Positions 41,840-50,500 are shown, numbered from the stretch's first letter. The stretch is DNA of 64,000 bases from Actinoplanes sp. L3-i22 (GCF_019704555.1 NZ_AP024745.1:5960501-6024500), one strand, 5' to 3'. Notes: generated from the letters alone by a model not told the origin. Program-made: numbers and translations.

Positions 41840-42832
41840 ATGGACGACATCGTCGCCCGTATCCGATCCAAACTGGCCGCTGCCTGCACGGAACCTGTTC
41901 CTCGCCCGCGGACCTTCGTGCGGGCGCCCGGCGGTCAACGCTTGGGCACTCCGCTCAGCGAAGAACGAGTGGTTGCCTACGAGGCAAGACATGGCATCCG
42001 CCTTCCCCATGGCTATCGCAGGTTCCTGCGTGAAATCGGCAACGGGGGTATTGGGCCCGACTACGGGCTGCTCCCGTTGACGCGTTGGTCCGCCCACGAC
42101 ATCCCCACCGCCAATCATCAGCTTGGGCGTGCCTTCGCACTGGAACCAACCGACTCCATCGCCGCTGATTGGGCACGGCTGCGCGCCGTGCAGAGCAACT
42201 CGTATGCAGGCACCCACACCGTTGTCCATCGCGGTTGCATGGAGATGACGCTGCTGGTCATCTCAGGACCCGCCCGAGGCCGCCTCCTCGACGCCAACCT
42301 CGAAGATCTTGCCGCGCCTCCGGTATTCCACCCCCAACCAAACTTCCTGACCTGGTACGAGCATTGGCTCGACACACTGCCGGAGGGTGAACTCGTCCCC
42401 GACTTTCGCCACCAGAGACGCGGCAGCTCCGAGGATCTCGCCGATGTCCTGACCACCTCCGCCTCCCCTGGCGAACGCCAGGCCGCCGCCTACACCCTGG
42501 GCGGACGTCAGCCCCTCACCGATCGTGCTCGGGACGCGTTGGCCCGCGCCCTGGCAGACGACCCCGATCGGGGAGTACGGATGGATGCGGCACGGACCCT
42601 GGCCGAACTCGACAGCGGGGCTGCCCCGGTGCTGGCATCGGCTCTCAAGGATCCGGATCACTGGGTTCGACGCCGAGCCCTCGTCCACCTGCTCCAGGTC
42701 AGCAACGATGAGAACACTCACGGGCCGGCAGCTCGCGAACTTCTGCAGGACGAGAACCCCTACGTTCGGATGGCGGCAGCGGACCTTCTCGACCGTGCTG
42801 GATGGATGTCCCGCCCGAGCGAGCGCCAATGA
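41840..42832 (+). CDS. SMI1/KNR4 domain fused to HEAT repeats
   Basis: A 330-aa protein. The N-terminal half is SMI1/KNR4-like (EERVVAYEARHGIRLPHGYR, FLREIGNGGIGPDYGLLPL). The C-terminal half has HEAT/PBS-like repeats (ARALADDPDRGVRMDAARTL; DPDHWVRRRALVHLLQVSND; RMAAADLLDRAG). SMI1 proteins often act as immunity proteins against polymorphic or contact-dependent toxins; no toxin is seen here. Codon usage is less GC3-extreme than its neighbours. It lies beside the integrase island. Confidence 0.8.
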   Translation: MDDIVARIRSKLAAACTEPVPRPRTFVRAPGGQRLGTPLSEERVVAYEARHGIRLPHGYRRFLREIGNGGIGPDYGLLPLTRWSAHDIPTANHQLGRAFALEPTDSIAADWARLRAVQSNSYAGTHTVVHRGCMEMTLLVISGPARGRLLDANLEDLAAPPVFHPQPNFLTWYEHWLDTLPEGELVPDFRHQRRGSSEDLADVLTTSASPGERQAAAYTLGGRQPLTDRARDALARALADDPDRGVRMDAARTLAELDSGAAPVLASALKDPDHWVRRRALVHLLQVSNDENTHGPAARELLQDENPYVRMAAADLLDRAGWMSRPSERQ

Positions 42833-42978
42833 TCCGGAAACCGCAGGCGCTCCTGCCACTCCCGCTCCGGATTCAACCCCGGTGGTGCCACCTCGTGGAT
42901 CAGCGCGACCGCCGCCCGCAGTTCCGCACGCGGCACCACGTCCTCGGTGGCCTTGCCCTCCGGATCCGCTGGTTTCAC
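42760..42978 (-). pseudogene. Possible truncated gene remnant
   Basis: A 72-codon frame (KPADPEGKATEDVVPRAELR..., then IHEVAPPGLNPEREWQERLR...) has coding character on the minus strand up to about 42830, then runs into the opposite-strand SMI1/HEAT gene, as expected for a gene cut off by an insertion or rearrangement. It sits directly behind the integrase. No family is recognised. Confidence 0.3.
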
Positions 42979-43018
42979 AAGATCGTCAGTCGATGCCCGG
43001 CAACGGCGGGCGGCTGGG

Positions 43019-44173
43019 TCAGGAGCGGCGGCTGGCGCGGCGGGTGCCGAGGATGAAGGCTGGGTCGCGGTCGAGGTTGTGCCGGTCGCGGTCGTAGCGG
43101 CGGGTGGTGCGCGGGTCGGCGTGGCCCATCGCGTCCTGGACGTCCTCCAGGGCGATGCCTGCCTCGCGGGCGCTGGTGGCGAACGCGTGCCGCAGGGAGT
43201 GCGGCGACAACCGGCCCGCCGAGGCGATCCCGGCCTTGGCGGCGAGCCGGCGGATCGTCATGAAGATGTTGGGTTCGGCGAGCCGGCCGCCGGTGGTGGC
43301 GAACAGCGGCCCGGACAGCGCCTCGACGCTCGTGCCGGCCGCGGCGGCCCGGGCGGCCAGGTATTCGTCGAGGGCCTGCAGGGTGTGCGCGGGCATCGGG
43401 CGTTCCCGGTGCACCCCGCCCTTGCCGACGAAGCGCAGGGTGCGGTGCCCGGCGTTGTGGCTCAGGTCGACCAGGTCGCGGTCGAGGGCTTCGCTGATGC
43501 GCAGGCCGAGGTCGGCCAGCAGCCGCAGCAGGGCCCGGTCGCGCAGCGCCGCCAGGTGATGGGCGCGGCCGGTCGCGGTCCGGGTCGCGGCGGCGGCCCG
43601 CGCGGAAGCCTGGGCGTCGGCGGCGGCGAGCAGCAGGTCGACCTCGTCAAGGGTGAGCCCGGCGGTGGTGGAGGTGTGCCGGTTGACCGCGGGCCGCTTG
43701 ACGGCGGCGGCCGGGTTGGTGGCCACGACGTCGTCGCTGTTGGCGATCAGATGCGTGTACCAGCTGGAGATCGAGGCGAGGGCGCGGGCGACGGTGCTGG
43801 CCGCGGCCGGCCGGCCCGCCGCGGTGGCCAGCTCCCGGAAGACCCGGAACTGGCTCAGGTCGGTGGGCCGGGCGGTGAGCGGGTCGAGGCGTTCCCGATC
43901 GCACCAGTCGAGGAAGACGCCGAGGTCGCGGCCGTGCGCGGTCTCGGTGTGCACGGACTCGGCCTCCAGGAGCCAGGCGACGGTGAGGCGGCGCGGACTG
44001 TACCGGTTCCCGTCGTCGGCGGGCAGCCCCGGCATCCGCGCGACCAGAGCGGCGATCCGGGTGACGCGCGCGGTCAGCGCACCGTCGTCGCCTCCGGCGG
44101 GCACCGGGAGCCGCCCGGCCTGACTCGGCGGCATCCAGGTTCGCGTCGGCTCGAATCCGGGTTCGACGGTCAT
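43019..44173 (-). CDS. Tyrosine recombinase / phage-type integrase
   Basis: A 384-aa integrase. The N-terminal SAM-like core-binding domain is at about residues 65-165 (HGRDLGVFLDWCDRERLDPL). The catalytic domain has Arg in LGLRISEAL (~225), Lys in FVGKGGVHRERP (~248), the H-x-x-R box SPHSLRHAFATS (~324) and MGHADPRTTRRYDRD with His (~350) and the Tyr nucleophile (~359), so it appears intact. It is divergent from an endonuclease VII-like gene across an AT-richer palindromic spacer. No att duplication was identified in this window. Confidence 0.92.
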   Translation of the reverse strand: MTVEPGFEPTRTWMPPSQAGRLPVPAGGDDGALTARVTRIAALVARMPGLPADDGNRYSPRRLTVAWLLEAESVHTETAHGRDLGVFLDWCDRERLDPLTARPTDLSQFRVFRELATAAGRPAAASTVARALASISSWYTHLIANSDDVVATNPAAAVKRPAVNRHTSTTAGLTLDEVDLLLAAADAQASARAAAATRTATGRAHHLAALRDRALLRLLADLGLRISEALDRDLVDLSHNAGHRTLRFVGKGGVHRERPMPAHTLQALDEYLAARAAAAGTSVEALSGPLFATTGGRLAEPNIFMTIRRLAAKAGIASAGRLSPHSLRHAFATSAREAGIALEDVQDAMGHADPRTTRRYDRDRHNLDRDPAFILGTRRASRRS

Positions 44174-44200
44174 CGGCGTCCGATCTCTCCAGCAAAAGGA

Positions 44201-44230
44201 CTCATAGGATAACAGTAACTATTCTATGAG
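44201..44230. promoter_or_regulatory. Imperfect inverted repeat ahead of the integrase
   Basis: CTCATAGGATA (44201-44211) and TATTCTATGAG (44220-44230) pair at 10 of 11 positions. This is unusually AT-rich for the window. It may be a recombinase core or accessory site, or an integrase operator. Confidence 0.5.
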
Positions 44231-44270
44231 TACGGATTGACCCTTCCGAAGCTCCAAGGTGGCCCTTTGG

Positions 44271-44312
44271 CTGGATTATTGGATTACCGGTAATTGCAAT
44301 CCAGTAATCCAG
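44271..44312. promoter_or_regulatory. Nested palindromes between integrase and endonuclease genes
   Basis: CTGGATTA (44271-44278) pairs with TAATCCAG (44305-44312), TGGATT (44280-44285) with AATCCA (44298-44303), and ATTACCGGTAAT (44283-44294) is a perfect palindrome inside. Such nesting is typical of multi-dimer protein binding sites. Confidence 0.55.
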
Positions 44313-44353
44313 GCTCTCCGGAGTGTCAGACCGCCCGACTGAAGTCCGGTCCC

Positions 44354-44866
44354 ATGGAGGTTGAAGGGCAACGCGCCGAACAGCACTGTCCGGGCTGCGA
44401 CCGGTCGAAGCCGATGGAGCAGTTCCGAAGCCGGTCGGGAAAGCTCACCGCGCGCTGTGGCACATGCCTTGGCGTCGTGCGCGAACAGCATCGGAAGTGG
44501 CGGGCACGCATCGGTCCGGAGAAGATCCGCGCCGCGAACCTCTGGAAGAAGTACCGGATCACTCCGGAGCAGTACGACGCGCTGCGCGAGGCCCAGGACT
44601 ACCGGTGCAAGATCTGCGGCACACATGAGGACGACATCACGGCAGTCCTCAGCGGCCGCCCCCGACTCGACGGACAGCAGACCGCGGAACCGGCGCGGCT
44701 CGTCGTGGACCACTGCCACTCGGGTCGCCGGGTGCGGGGCCTGTTGTGCAACCACTGCAACGCGATGATCGGCCAGTCCCGCGACCAGCCGGCAATTCTG
44801 CGCGCCGGCGCCGCATACCTGGAGGGCGCCGTCCGGTGCATCCCCTACGCGAGCCGGCGAGGGTGA
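44354..44866 (+). CDS. Recombination endonuclease VII-like (HNH) nuclease
   Basis: A 170-aa protein. The N-terminal zinc-ribbon part has HCPGCDRSKP and RCGTC. The Endo VII domain has YRITPEQYDALREAQDYRCK, CKICGTHED, LVVDHCHSGRRVRGLLCNHC and NAMIGQSRDQPAILRAGAAY, the normal order for PF02945. The T4 relative resolves Holliday junctions and branched DNA. ATG 44354 gives a sensible N-terminus; TTG 44294 would start within the palindromes. Pairing with a tyrosine recombinase, whose intermediate is a Holliday junction, is suggestive. Confidence 0.88.
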   Translation: MEVEGQRAEQHCPGCDRSKPMEQFRSRSGKLTARCGTCLGVVREQHRKWRARIGPEKIRAANLWKKYRITPEQYDALREAQDYRCKICGTHEDDITAVLSGRPRLDGQQTAEPARLVVDHCHSGRRVRGLLCNHCNAMIGQSRDQPAILRAGAAYLEGAVRCIPYASRRG

Positions 44867-44921
44867 CGGTCGGTGAACGCGCCGTGCCAGACCAGGAAGG
44901 GCAAGAACGGAAGTTGGCGGA

Positions 44922-45935
44922 TCAAGCGGCGTGGTGCTGGCCGGTGACCGGAGGGGGCACGGTGCGTTGGCTGACGGCGGTCAAGCGGGCGGCCACGGAG
45001 TCGGAGAGGTTGAACGCCAGGGCGGCGAGGGTTGCGGTCAGTTGATCGGCTGAGCGTGGGCCGATGATCAGCGAGGTGATCTCGGGGCGGCTGTTGATCC
45101 AGGACAGTGCGATGGCCGGCGCGGTCGTCCTCAGTTCGGCGGCGACGGTGGCTACCTCGTCGGCGATGTCGAAGTGGCGTTCGGCGAGCAGGCCGTTGAC
45201 GAAGGCGCGGGCCATCGGGCTGGGCATGGCAGCCCACTGGGCGAGCCTCGACCCCTCGGCGGGCGCGGCGCCGCGCTGGTATCGCCCGGCGAGCAGGCCG
45301 CTGCCGAGCGGACTGTAGGCGAGTACGCCGAGCCCGTGTTGCCGGCAGGTGGGGACGATCTCGGCCTCGATGGCGCGCATGATCAGGGAGTAGTTGGCCT
45401 GCAGGCTGACGAAGGGCACGGCGCCGGCACGTTGCGCGGCCCACTGGGCGCTGACGATGCCGGCGGCGGTGAAGTTCGAGCAGCCCAGGTACCGGACTTT
45501 GCCGGAGCGGACAAAACCGTCGAGCGTCGCCATGGTCTCGTCGATCGGGGTGTCCGGGTCCGGGACATGGCACTGGTACAGGTCGATGTAGTCGGTGCCG
45601 AGCCGGCGCAGGCTCGCCTCCAGGGCGCGGGTCAGGTGTGCGCGGGACAGTCCTCGGTTGTTGGGGCCGTCGCCCTGCGGCGCTGCCCCTTTGGTGGCCA
45701 GGACGACGTCGTCACGGCGGTGCGCGATGGCGCGGCCCACGACTTCTTCGCTGGTGCCGCCCCGGTAGGTGTCGGCGGTGTCGATGAAGTTGTGACCGGC
45801 GTCGAGGAACCCGTCGATGATGCGCCGGGCCTCGGGTTCCGGGGTGGGGGCTTGCGGGTCGCTGCCGAAGTTCATCGTGCCCAGGCAGACCCGGGACACG
45901 CGGAGGCCGGATCGGCCCAGTGTCGTGTAATCCAT
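44922..45935 (-). CDS. Aldo/keto reductase
   Basis: A 337-aa NADPH-dependent AKR: MDYTTLGRSGLRVSRVCLGT, NFIDTADTYRGGTSEEVVGR (catalytic Asp and Tyr), VLATKGAAP (Lys), DYIDLYQCHVPDPDTP and the cofactor end IGPRSADQLTATLA. It is divergent from a TetR gene with two inverted-repeat operators between them. The longer upstream frame crosses the TetR gene and is rejected. Confidence 0.92.
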   Translation of the reverse strand: MDYTTLGRSGLRVSRVCLGTMNFGSDPQAPTPEPEARRIIDGFLDAGHNFIDTADTYRGGTSEEVVGRAIAHRRDDVVLATKGAAPQGDGPNNRGLSRAHLTRALEASLRRLGTDYIDLYQCHVPDPDTPIDETMATLDGFVRSGKVRYLGCSNFTAAGIVSAQWAAQRAGAVPFVSLQANYSLIMRAIEAEIVPTCRQHGLGVLAYSPLGSGLLAGRYQRGAAPAEGSRLAQWAAMPSPMARAFVNGLLAERHFDIADEVATVAAELRTTAPAIALSWINSRPEITSLIIGPRSADQLTATLAALAFNLSDSVAARLTAVSQRTVPPPVTGQHHAA

Positions 45936-45951
45936 GCCGCCCTCATAGAAT

Positions 45952-45992
45952 CGGAATCGTGATTCCGTTTGAAGATATGGAACCTGGATTCC
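45952..45992. promoter_or_regulatory. Pair of TetR operators
   Basis: CGGAATC-GT-GATTCCG (45952-45967) is a perfect inverted repeat, and GGAACC-TG-GATTCC (45979-45992) is a one-mismatch version. Both lie between the divergent aldo/keto reductase (start 45935) and tetR (start 46030). Confidence 0.75.
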
Positions 45993-46029
45993 GCTTGTCA
46001 ACGGCGCTACCCCCGGCGGTTCGGGCGTG

Positions 46030-46599
46030 ATGCGGTCGGATGCGGCCCGCAATCGGGAGAAAGTGCTGGTGGCTGCCGAGGTAGTGCTCGGCGAACAGGG
46101 GCCGGCGGCCCGCATGGACGAGATCGCCCGGCGCGCCGGGGTCGGGGTCGGCACCGTGTACCGGCACTTCGCCACCAAGGAGGCCCTGTATGCGGCGATC
46201 GTCTCGACCCGTGTCGACCTGCTTCTGCAGGAGGCGGCCCGATTGCGGGCGTCCGCGGAGCCGCAGACCGCGTTCTTCACCTTCTTCACGCAGATCGTCT
46301 CGGACGCGGCACGGAAGAAGGCGCTGACCGACGCGTTGCAGGGTGCCGGAGTGGACCTCAAGGCGGAGCAGACCGGCCAGCGGACACGGATGCGCGATGC
46401 GCTGGCGGATCTGCTGGACGGTGCCCAGCGGGTAGGCGCCGTCCGGCCCGACATCGGGCTGCCCGAGATTCTCGCGCTGCTGCGTGGGGCCAGCATGGCT
46501 GCGGAGACCGGCGAGTACTCCGGGCCGGTGCTCGACCGCGCGGTGGCCGTCCTGTTCGACGGTTTGCGGCCGGCGGCTGCTTCGGGTGAGGGTCGATGA
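46030..46599 (+). CDS. TetR-family transcriptional regulator
   Basis: A 189-aa regulator: HTH RNREKVLVAAEVVLGEQGPA, MDEIARRAGVGVGTVYRHFA, TKEALYAAIV. The C-terminal domain is the SbtR-like type (TFFTQIVSDAARKKALTDAL). GTG 46027 is an alternative start. The stop overlaps the GNAT start (ATGA). It probably represses the divergent aldo/keto reductase. Confidence 0.92.
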   Translation: MRSDAARNREKVLVAAEVVLGEQGPAARMDEIARRAGVGVGTVYRHFATKEALYAAIVSTRVDLLLQEAARLRASAEPQTAFFTFFTQIVSDAARKKALTDALQGAGVDLKAEQTGQRTRMRDALADLLDGAQRVGAVRPDIGLPEILALLRGASMAAETGEYSGPVLDRAVAVLFDGLRPAAASGEGR

Positions 46600-47024
46600 C
46601 CGGTCAGCCTGGCCACGTTCGCCGGGGTGGCGTCGCGGACGCGGCGGCTCTTGGTGGGCTGCGGGGGATCAAAACCGAGGACCTTGCGGCGTACGGCGAT
46701 TGGGTTGCCGCCCACGCGCAGACGCATCTGCCGTTCGTGGCCGAGGTTGACGGCTCCGTGGTCGGTGCTGCCTGGCTGCATGTCGCGGAGCGGGTGCCCG
46801 GTAACGGCGTGCTCGATCGGCGCTACGGGGACGTCCAGTCCGTCGAGGTGCGCGAGGAGTTCCGTGGGCGTGGCATCGGTGGCGCGCTGATCGCCGCGAT
46901 CCTGGCCGAGGCCCGCGCCCGTGACCTGCTGCACGTGACCGTGCACTCGGGCCGCCGGTCCGTCGACTTCTACCTGCGGGCCGGCTTCAGCCAGCACCGT
47001 CAGCTGCTGTTGTGGAAGCCCTAG
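46596..47024 (+). CDS. GNAT-family N-acetyltransferase
   Basis: A 142-aa acetyltransferase: VQSVEVREEFRGRGIGGALI is the acetyl-CoA loop (RGxGxG), and VDFYLRAGFSQH is the conserved end. It is translationally coupled to the TetR gene and thus likely in the same regulon. Confidence 0.9.
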   Translation: MTGQPGHVRRGGVADAAALGGLRGIKTEDLAAYGDWVAAHAQTHLPFVAEVDGSVVGAAWLHVAERVPGNGVLDRRYGDVQSVEVREEFRGRGIGGALIAAILAEARARDLLHVTVHSGRRSVDFYLRAGFSQHRQLLLWKP

Positions 47025-47061
47025 CTCGGGAAAGTCCGTCGCGGGGAGGGTGCCGGGCCGG

Positions 47062-47067
47062 TACGGT
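47062..47067 (+). promoter_or_regulatory. -10 box TACGGT, leaderless
   Basis: TACGGT ends seven bases before ATG 47075, which opens a 11-codon leader ORF rather than the main gene. Confidence 0.45.
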
Positions 47068-47074
47068 GGCCGCC

Positions 47075-47110
47075 ATGACGATGCGAATCGAGTTCTCCCC
47101 CGCGCGGTGA
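47075..47110 (+). CDS. 11-aa leaderless ORF upstream of the 582-aa gene
   Basis: ATG 47075 opens MTMRIEFSPAR and stops at TGA 47108-47110, overlapping GTG 47107 of the next gene. It resembles the N-terminus of DUF5937-type regulators (MxxRxxFxP), so it may be a decayed gene start now serving as a coupled leader. Confidence 0.35.
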   Translation: MTMRIEFSPAR

Positions 47111-48855
47111 GCGCGACCGGCGAGCGTAACGCGCTCGATCACCCGATGACTCTGCTCGACCATGCGCGCCGGACGCCGCACGAGCCGCTGCCGGACAGCG
47201 ACGTGCACCAGGATTCCCGGAACCCTGACGGAGCGCGGGCGCTGTGGGCCGTGCTGCGGGAGTTCGTCGACGATCCGGGGCTGTCACCGCGGGACCTGCA
47301 CGAGCGGTGCACCCGGGTGCGGTTCTCCGCCAGGAATGTCAGCCGGGCGGTGCGGGACGGTGTCCCGGAATCGTCGGCGCGGCTGCTGCGGGCCGCCCGG
47401 TGGCTGGTCACCAACGGCACGGACCGGCGTGCGGTGCTGCTCGGGCTGGGGCTGCTCGACGGCAATGCCGGACCGGACGACGGACCGGTGATCAGGACCA
47501 TCGGGCTGCTGCCGTTCGCCGGGCGGGCGGCCGCCGAGGTGCTGGCGAAGATTCCCACCGCGGCCCGGGACCTGATCTGGCTCGCCGAACGGTCACACCC
47601 CTCGACGCGGCACTACGCCCTCACGACCCTGGCCGGAAACGCCGACCCGGTGGTACGTCAGTGGGTACTGTCGGCGCCGCGGGACCTGCTCTCCAGTGCG
47701 CTCGCCCGGCGCATCGCCGAGCAGTACTCGCTGGCCGAGGCGCTGGGCCGCGCCGACGTGGACGACCGCACCTGGGATCAGGCCGGGACCCTGCTGATCG
47801 CGATGACCAGCACCCGCAACCACCGGTACGAGATCCATCAGTACGGACCGGCGGTCGCCGTCTATCGGCGGTGGGTCGAGTTGGCCGGGACCAGGCCGGC
47901 GATGCTGGAACGGGCTGCCCTGCTGGCCTCGGTCGCCGAGGATCTGTGCACCGGCCCGGCGGCGCCGGTGGTCGGGGACCTTCGCGCCGGGTTGATCGGG
48001 CGGATCGACGCGGTGCTGGCCTCGGCGCCGTGGGTCGCGGCGGTGGATCGGGCCGCGAGCAGCGCTGATCCGGTCGAGGCCCGGCGGGCTGCCTGGATCC
48101 TCGGCCGGGCGGGCGGTGGGATACCCGGGGAACGGTTCGCCGTCCGGGTCGTGGTCCCCGATCCGGTGCCGGACGGGTTTCCGCAGGTCGAGGCGCGGAT
48201 CGTGATCGACGGGAGGCCGATCGTCGCGGCCGCGTTCGACAAGGGGCCCGCCGAGCAGCCGGAGCGACTGCTCGGCGGTCGGCGGCTGCGGGCCACGGTG
48301 GAACCCCGGGAGGTGCGGCTTGCCGAGGCGTACTGCACCGAGGGGTGCTGCGGCGGGTTGTACGTGACGATCGTGCGGGACGGGTCCGGCGTGCTCTGGA
48401 AGGACTGGCGCTCGTCGATGCCGGGCGACCCGCCGCCGGACGTGCGGTTCGACGCGGCCCGGTACGACCGGGAGCTGGCCCGAGCCGAGCAGGACCACGG
48501 CTGGGAGTGGCCGGCCCGCACGGCGGCGCGGCGGATCGTCGAGCGGCTGACCGCTGATCCGACGGTTCTGGGCCGGTGGGACTGTTCGCCGGGCTGGTGC
48601 CATGCCTGGCTGAAGGACTTCGACGTGGTCCGTTTCACGTTCGGCTACCCGGCCGGCGCCCGGACGCTCCGGGACCCGAGTATCCAGTTCGGCCAGGTGA
48701 TCGAGGTGAACGGCCGGGACCCGGAAGTCGTGGCGGCCGAGTTCGTGGAGTCGATGCGGGACACCGATCCGAAGTCTCTCGCCGAGATGGTCGGCGGGAG
48801 CAGGGATGCGGCCGGGGAGCTCGGGCTGGTCTACCGCGCGCCGAGCCGCTGGTAG
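47107..48855 (+). CDS. Large protein of unknown function with HEAT-like helical repeats
   Basis: A 582-aa protein. The first ~330 residues are alpha-helical and HEAT-like (HPSTRHYALTTLAGNADPVV; RRIAEQYSLAEALGRADVDD). The C-terminal ~230 residues form a beta-rich domain with YCTEGCCGGLYVTIVRDG (three Cys) and WSPGWCHAW-type aromatic segments. No family is recognised. GTG 47107 is coupled to the 11-aa ORF; ATG 47146 is an alternative start. It may bind a partner protein; no signal peptide or membrane helix. Confidence 0.7.
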   Translation: MSATGERNALDHPMTLLDHARRTPHEPLPDSDVHQDSRNPDGARALWAVLREFVDDPGLSPRDLHERCTRVRFSARNVSRAVRDGVPESSARLLRAARWLVTNGTDRRAVLLGLGLLDGNAGPDDGPVIRTIGLLPFAGRAAAEVLAKIPTAARDLIWLAERSHPSTRHYALTTLAGNADPVVRQWVLSAPRDLLSSALARRIAEQYSLAEALGRADVDDRTWDQAGTLLIAMTSTRNHRYEIHQYGPAVAVYRRWVELAGTRPAMLERAALLASVAEDLCTGPAAPVVGDLRAGLIGRIDAVLASAPWVAAVDRAASSADPVEARRAAWILGRAGGGIPGERFAVRVVVPDPVPDGFPQVEARIVIDGRPIVAAAFDKGPAEQPERLLGGRRLRATVEPREVRLAEAYCTEGCCGGLYVTIVRDGSGVLWKDWRSSMPGDPPPDVRFDAARYDRELARAEQDHGWEWPARTAARRIVERLTADPTVLGRWDCSPGWCHAWLKDFDVVRFTFGYPAGARTLRDPSIQFGQVIEVNGRDPEVVAAEFVESMRDTDPKSLAEMVGGSRDAAGELGLVYRAPSRW

Positions 48856-49069
48856 TCGGGTTTGGGTTGACCGCAACCACCCGCGGACGTCGCCCTGGAG
48901 GGTCTCGCGTTCTGGGCGCCCCGCGCCCTTGCGAGGCCCGGAAGGGTCCCCGCGGGAGCGACGATCAGTTATCGGCCGCAGCATAGGCAATGATGAATTT
49001 GATCTTCCGGGTTTCGGGGCCCGCGGCGACGATCTTGCTGTGTGGCGGGGGTGGTGGTAACTGTTGTCG
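48856..49069. other. Intergenic spacer, nothing specific recognised
   Basis: 214 bases with several short GC hairpins (for example GGGCGCCCCGCGCCC near 48915) that may terminate the upstream gene, and an AT-richer stretch around 48985-49015. No promoter is obvious. Confidence 0.3.
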
Positions 49070-49432
49070 ATGAGCTGGTTCTGCGTGCGGGCGGTTTTCG
49101 TGTTCGAGGACGGCCTCGGCGACCAGCGGGCCGCGACCTATGAGGAGCGGCTGACCCTGTGGCAGGCCGCGGATCTGGATGCGGCGATGGCGCTGGCCGA
49201 GGGGGACGCGGTGGATTACGCGCGCTGCCTGGACGGCTGTGTGTTCAGCGGGCTGATGCAGGCCTACGAGTTGCCGGAGGAGCCCGGGCACGGTGCCGAG
49301 GTGTTCTCGCTGATGCGTGACAGTGCGCTGCCGGCCGAGAAGTACCTGAACACGTTCTTCGACACCGGCCGGGAGCGGCAGGGGGTCACCGACCCGGGCT
49401 TACCCTGGATCGCTCGTCGAGGCGGACCTTGA
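49070..49432 (+). CDS. DUF4288-like small protein
   Basis: A 120-aa protein starting MSWFCVRAVFVFEDG, with YEERLTLWQAADLDAAMALA, GCVFSGLMQAYELPEE and ALPAEKYLNTFFDTG. The pattern resembles DUF4288 proteins, which have no known function. ATG 49070 is preferred over TTG 49064. The 3' end overlaps the convergent terC by 47 bases. Confidence 0.6.
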   Translation: MSWFCVRAVFVFEDGLGDQRAATYEERLTLWQAADLDAAMALAEGDAVDYARCLDGCVFSGLMQAYELPEEPGHGAEVFSLMRDSALPAEKYLNTFFDTGRERQGVTDPGLPWIARRGGP

Positions 49433-50381
49433 TCAGGGAGGCGATCGCGGTCAGGGCGAGCGCGCCGGCGATCACGGTCAGGGACACGCCGATGCCGATG
49501 TGCGGCGCCCAGCCGATCGGCTCGCCGCCGTTGAGGAACGGCAGGTTGTTCTCGGCGAGGGCCTGCAGGACCAGTTTGACGCCGATGAAGCCGAGCACCA
49601 CGCCGAGCCCGATCGACAGGTAGACCAGGCGGTCGAGCAGGCCGCCGAGCAGGAAGTACAGCTGGCGCAGGCCCATCATGGCGAAGACCGTGGCGGTGAA
49701 GATCAAATATGGCTGGTCGGTCAGCCCGAAGATCGCCGGCAACGAGTCGAGCGCGAAGATCACGTCGGTGGTGCCGATCGCGACGAAGACCACGATCAGC
49801 GGGGTGAAGCGGCGCCGGCCGTGGTGGTCGCGGGTGAACAGCCGGCCGGCGTCGAAGTGGCCGGTCATCGGCAGGACCCGGCGGGCCCAGCGGACCAGCA
49901 GGTTCTCCGAGTACTCCGGCTCGTCGCTGTCGTAGCCGAAGACCTTGACCGCGGTGTAGATCAGGAACCCGCCGAAGATGTAGAACACCCAGGTGAACCG
50001 GCTGATCGCGGCCGCGCCCAGGGCGATGAACACCCCGCGCAGCAGCAGCGACAGGATGATCCCGACGAGCAGCACCTTCTGCTGGTAGCGGCGCTCGATC
50101 CGGAACCGCGCCATGATGATCACGAAGACGAACAGGTTGTCGACCGACAGGCTGTACTCGGTGAGCCAGCCGGCCACGTACTGGCCGGCCGCGTCACCGT
50201 CGAAGTGCGCCCACAGGAAGACCGCGAACAGCAGCGCGAGCGCGACGTAGCCGGTGACCCAGAGCGCACACTCCCGCAGGGACGGCTCGTGTGGCCGGCG
50301 GCTGACCAGGAACAGGTCGAACAGCACGAGAGCGCCGAGTCCGACGAGGGTGACCGTCCACAACCAGCCGGTTACCTCCAC
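49386..50381 (-). CDS. TerC-family integral membrane protein
   Basis: A 331-aa protein with seven to nine helices: LSVDNLFVFVIIMARFRI and FALDSLPAIFGLTDQPYLIF are the two conserved Asp-containing motifs of TerC/Alx, linked to Mn2+ export or metal homeostasis and tellurium resistance. GTG 50381 has GGGAGG nine bases upstream; a longer frame to 50471 lacks one. No clear manganese riboswitch (yybP-ykoY) is visible upstream. Confidence 0.9.
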   Translation of the reverse strand: MEVTGWLWTVTLVGLGALVLFDLFLVSRRPHEPSLRECALWVTGYVALALLFAVFLWAHFDGDAAGQYVAGWLTEYSLSVDNLFVFVIIMARFRIERRYQQKVLLVGIILSLLLRGVFIALGAAAISRFTWVFYIFGGFLIYTAVKVFGYDSDEPEYSENLLVRWARRVLPMTGHFDAGRLFTRDHHGRRRFTPLIVVFVAIGTTDVIFALDSLPAIFGLTDQPYLIFTATVFAMMGLRQLYFLLGGLLDRLVYLSIGLGVVLGFIGVKLVLQALAENNLPFLNGGEPIGWAPHIGIGVSLTVIAGALALTAIASLIKVRLDERSRVSPGR

Positions 50382-50454
50382 GGGCGAAAACCTCCCAAGC
50401 AGTGCCACATCGACGGGGAGCCATGTGCAGCGTCCCAGAGTCGCCGGGGTGACG

Positions 50455-50500
50455 AAAGGGCCGTTGGACACATCGACAGGGATGTACCCGGCAACGGCCC
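50455..50500 (-). terminator. Terminator behind tetR (50509)
   Basis: On the minus strand GGGCCGTTG and CAACGGCCC form a 9-bp stem enclosing a second ACATC/GATGT stem, followed by TTT. Confidence 0.7.
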
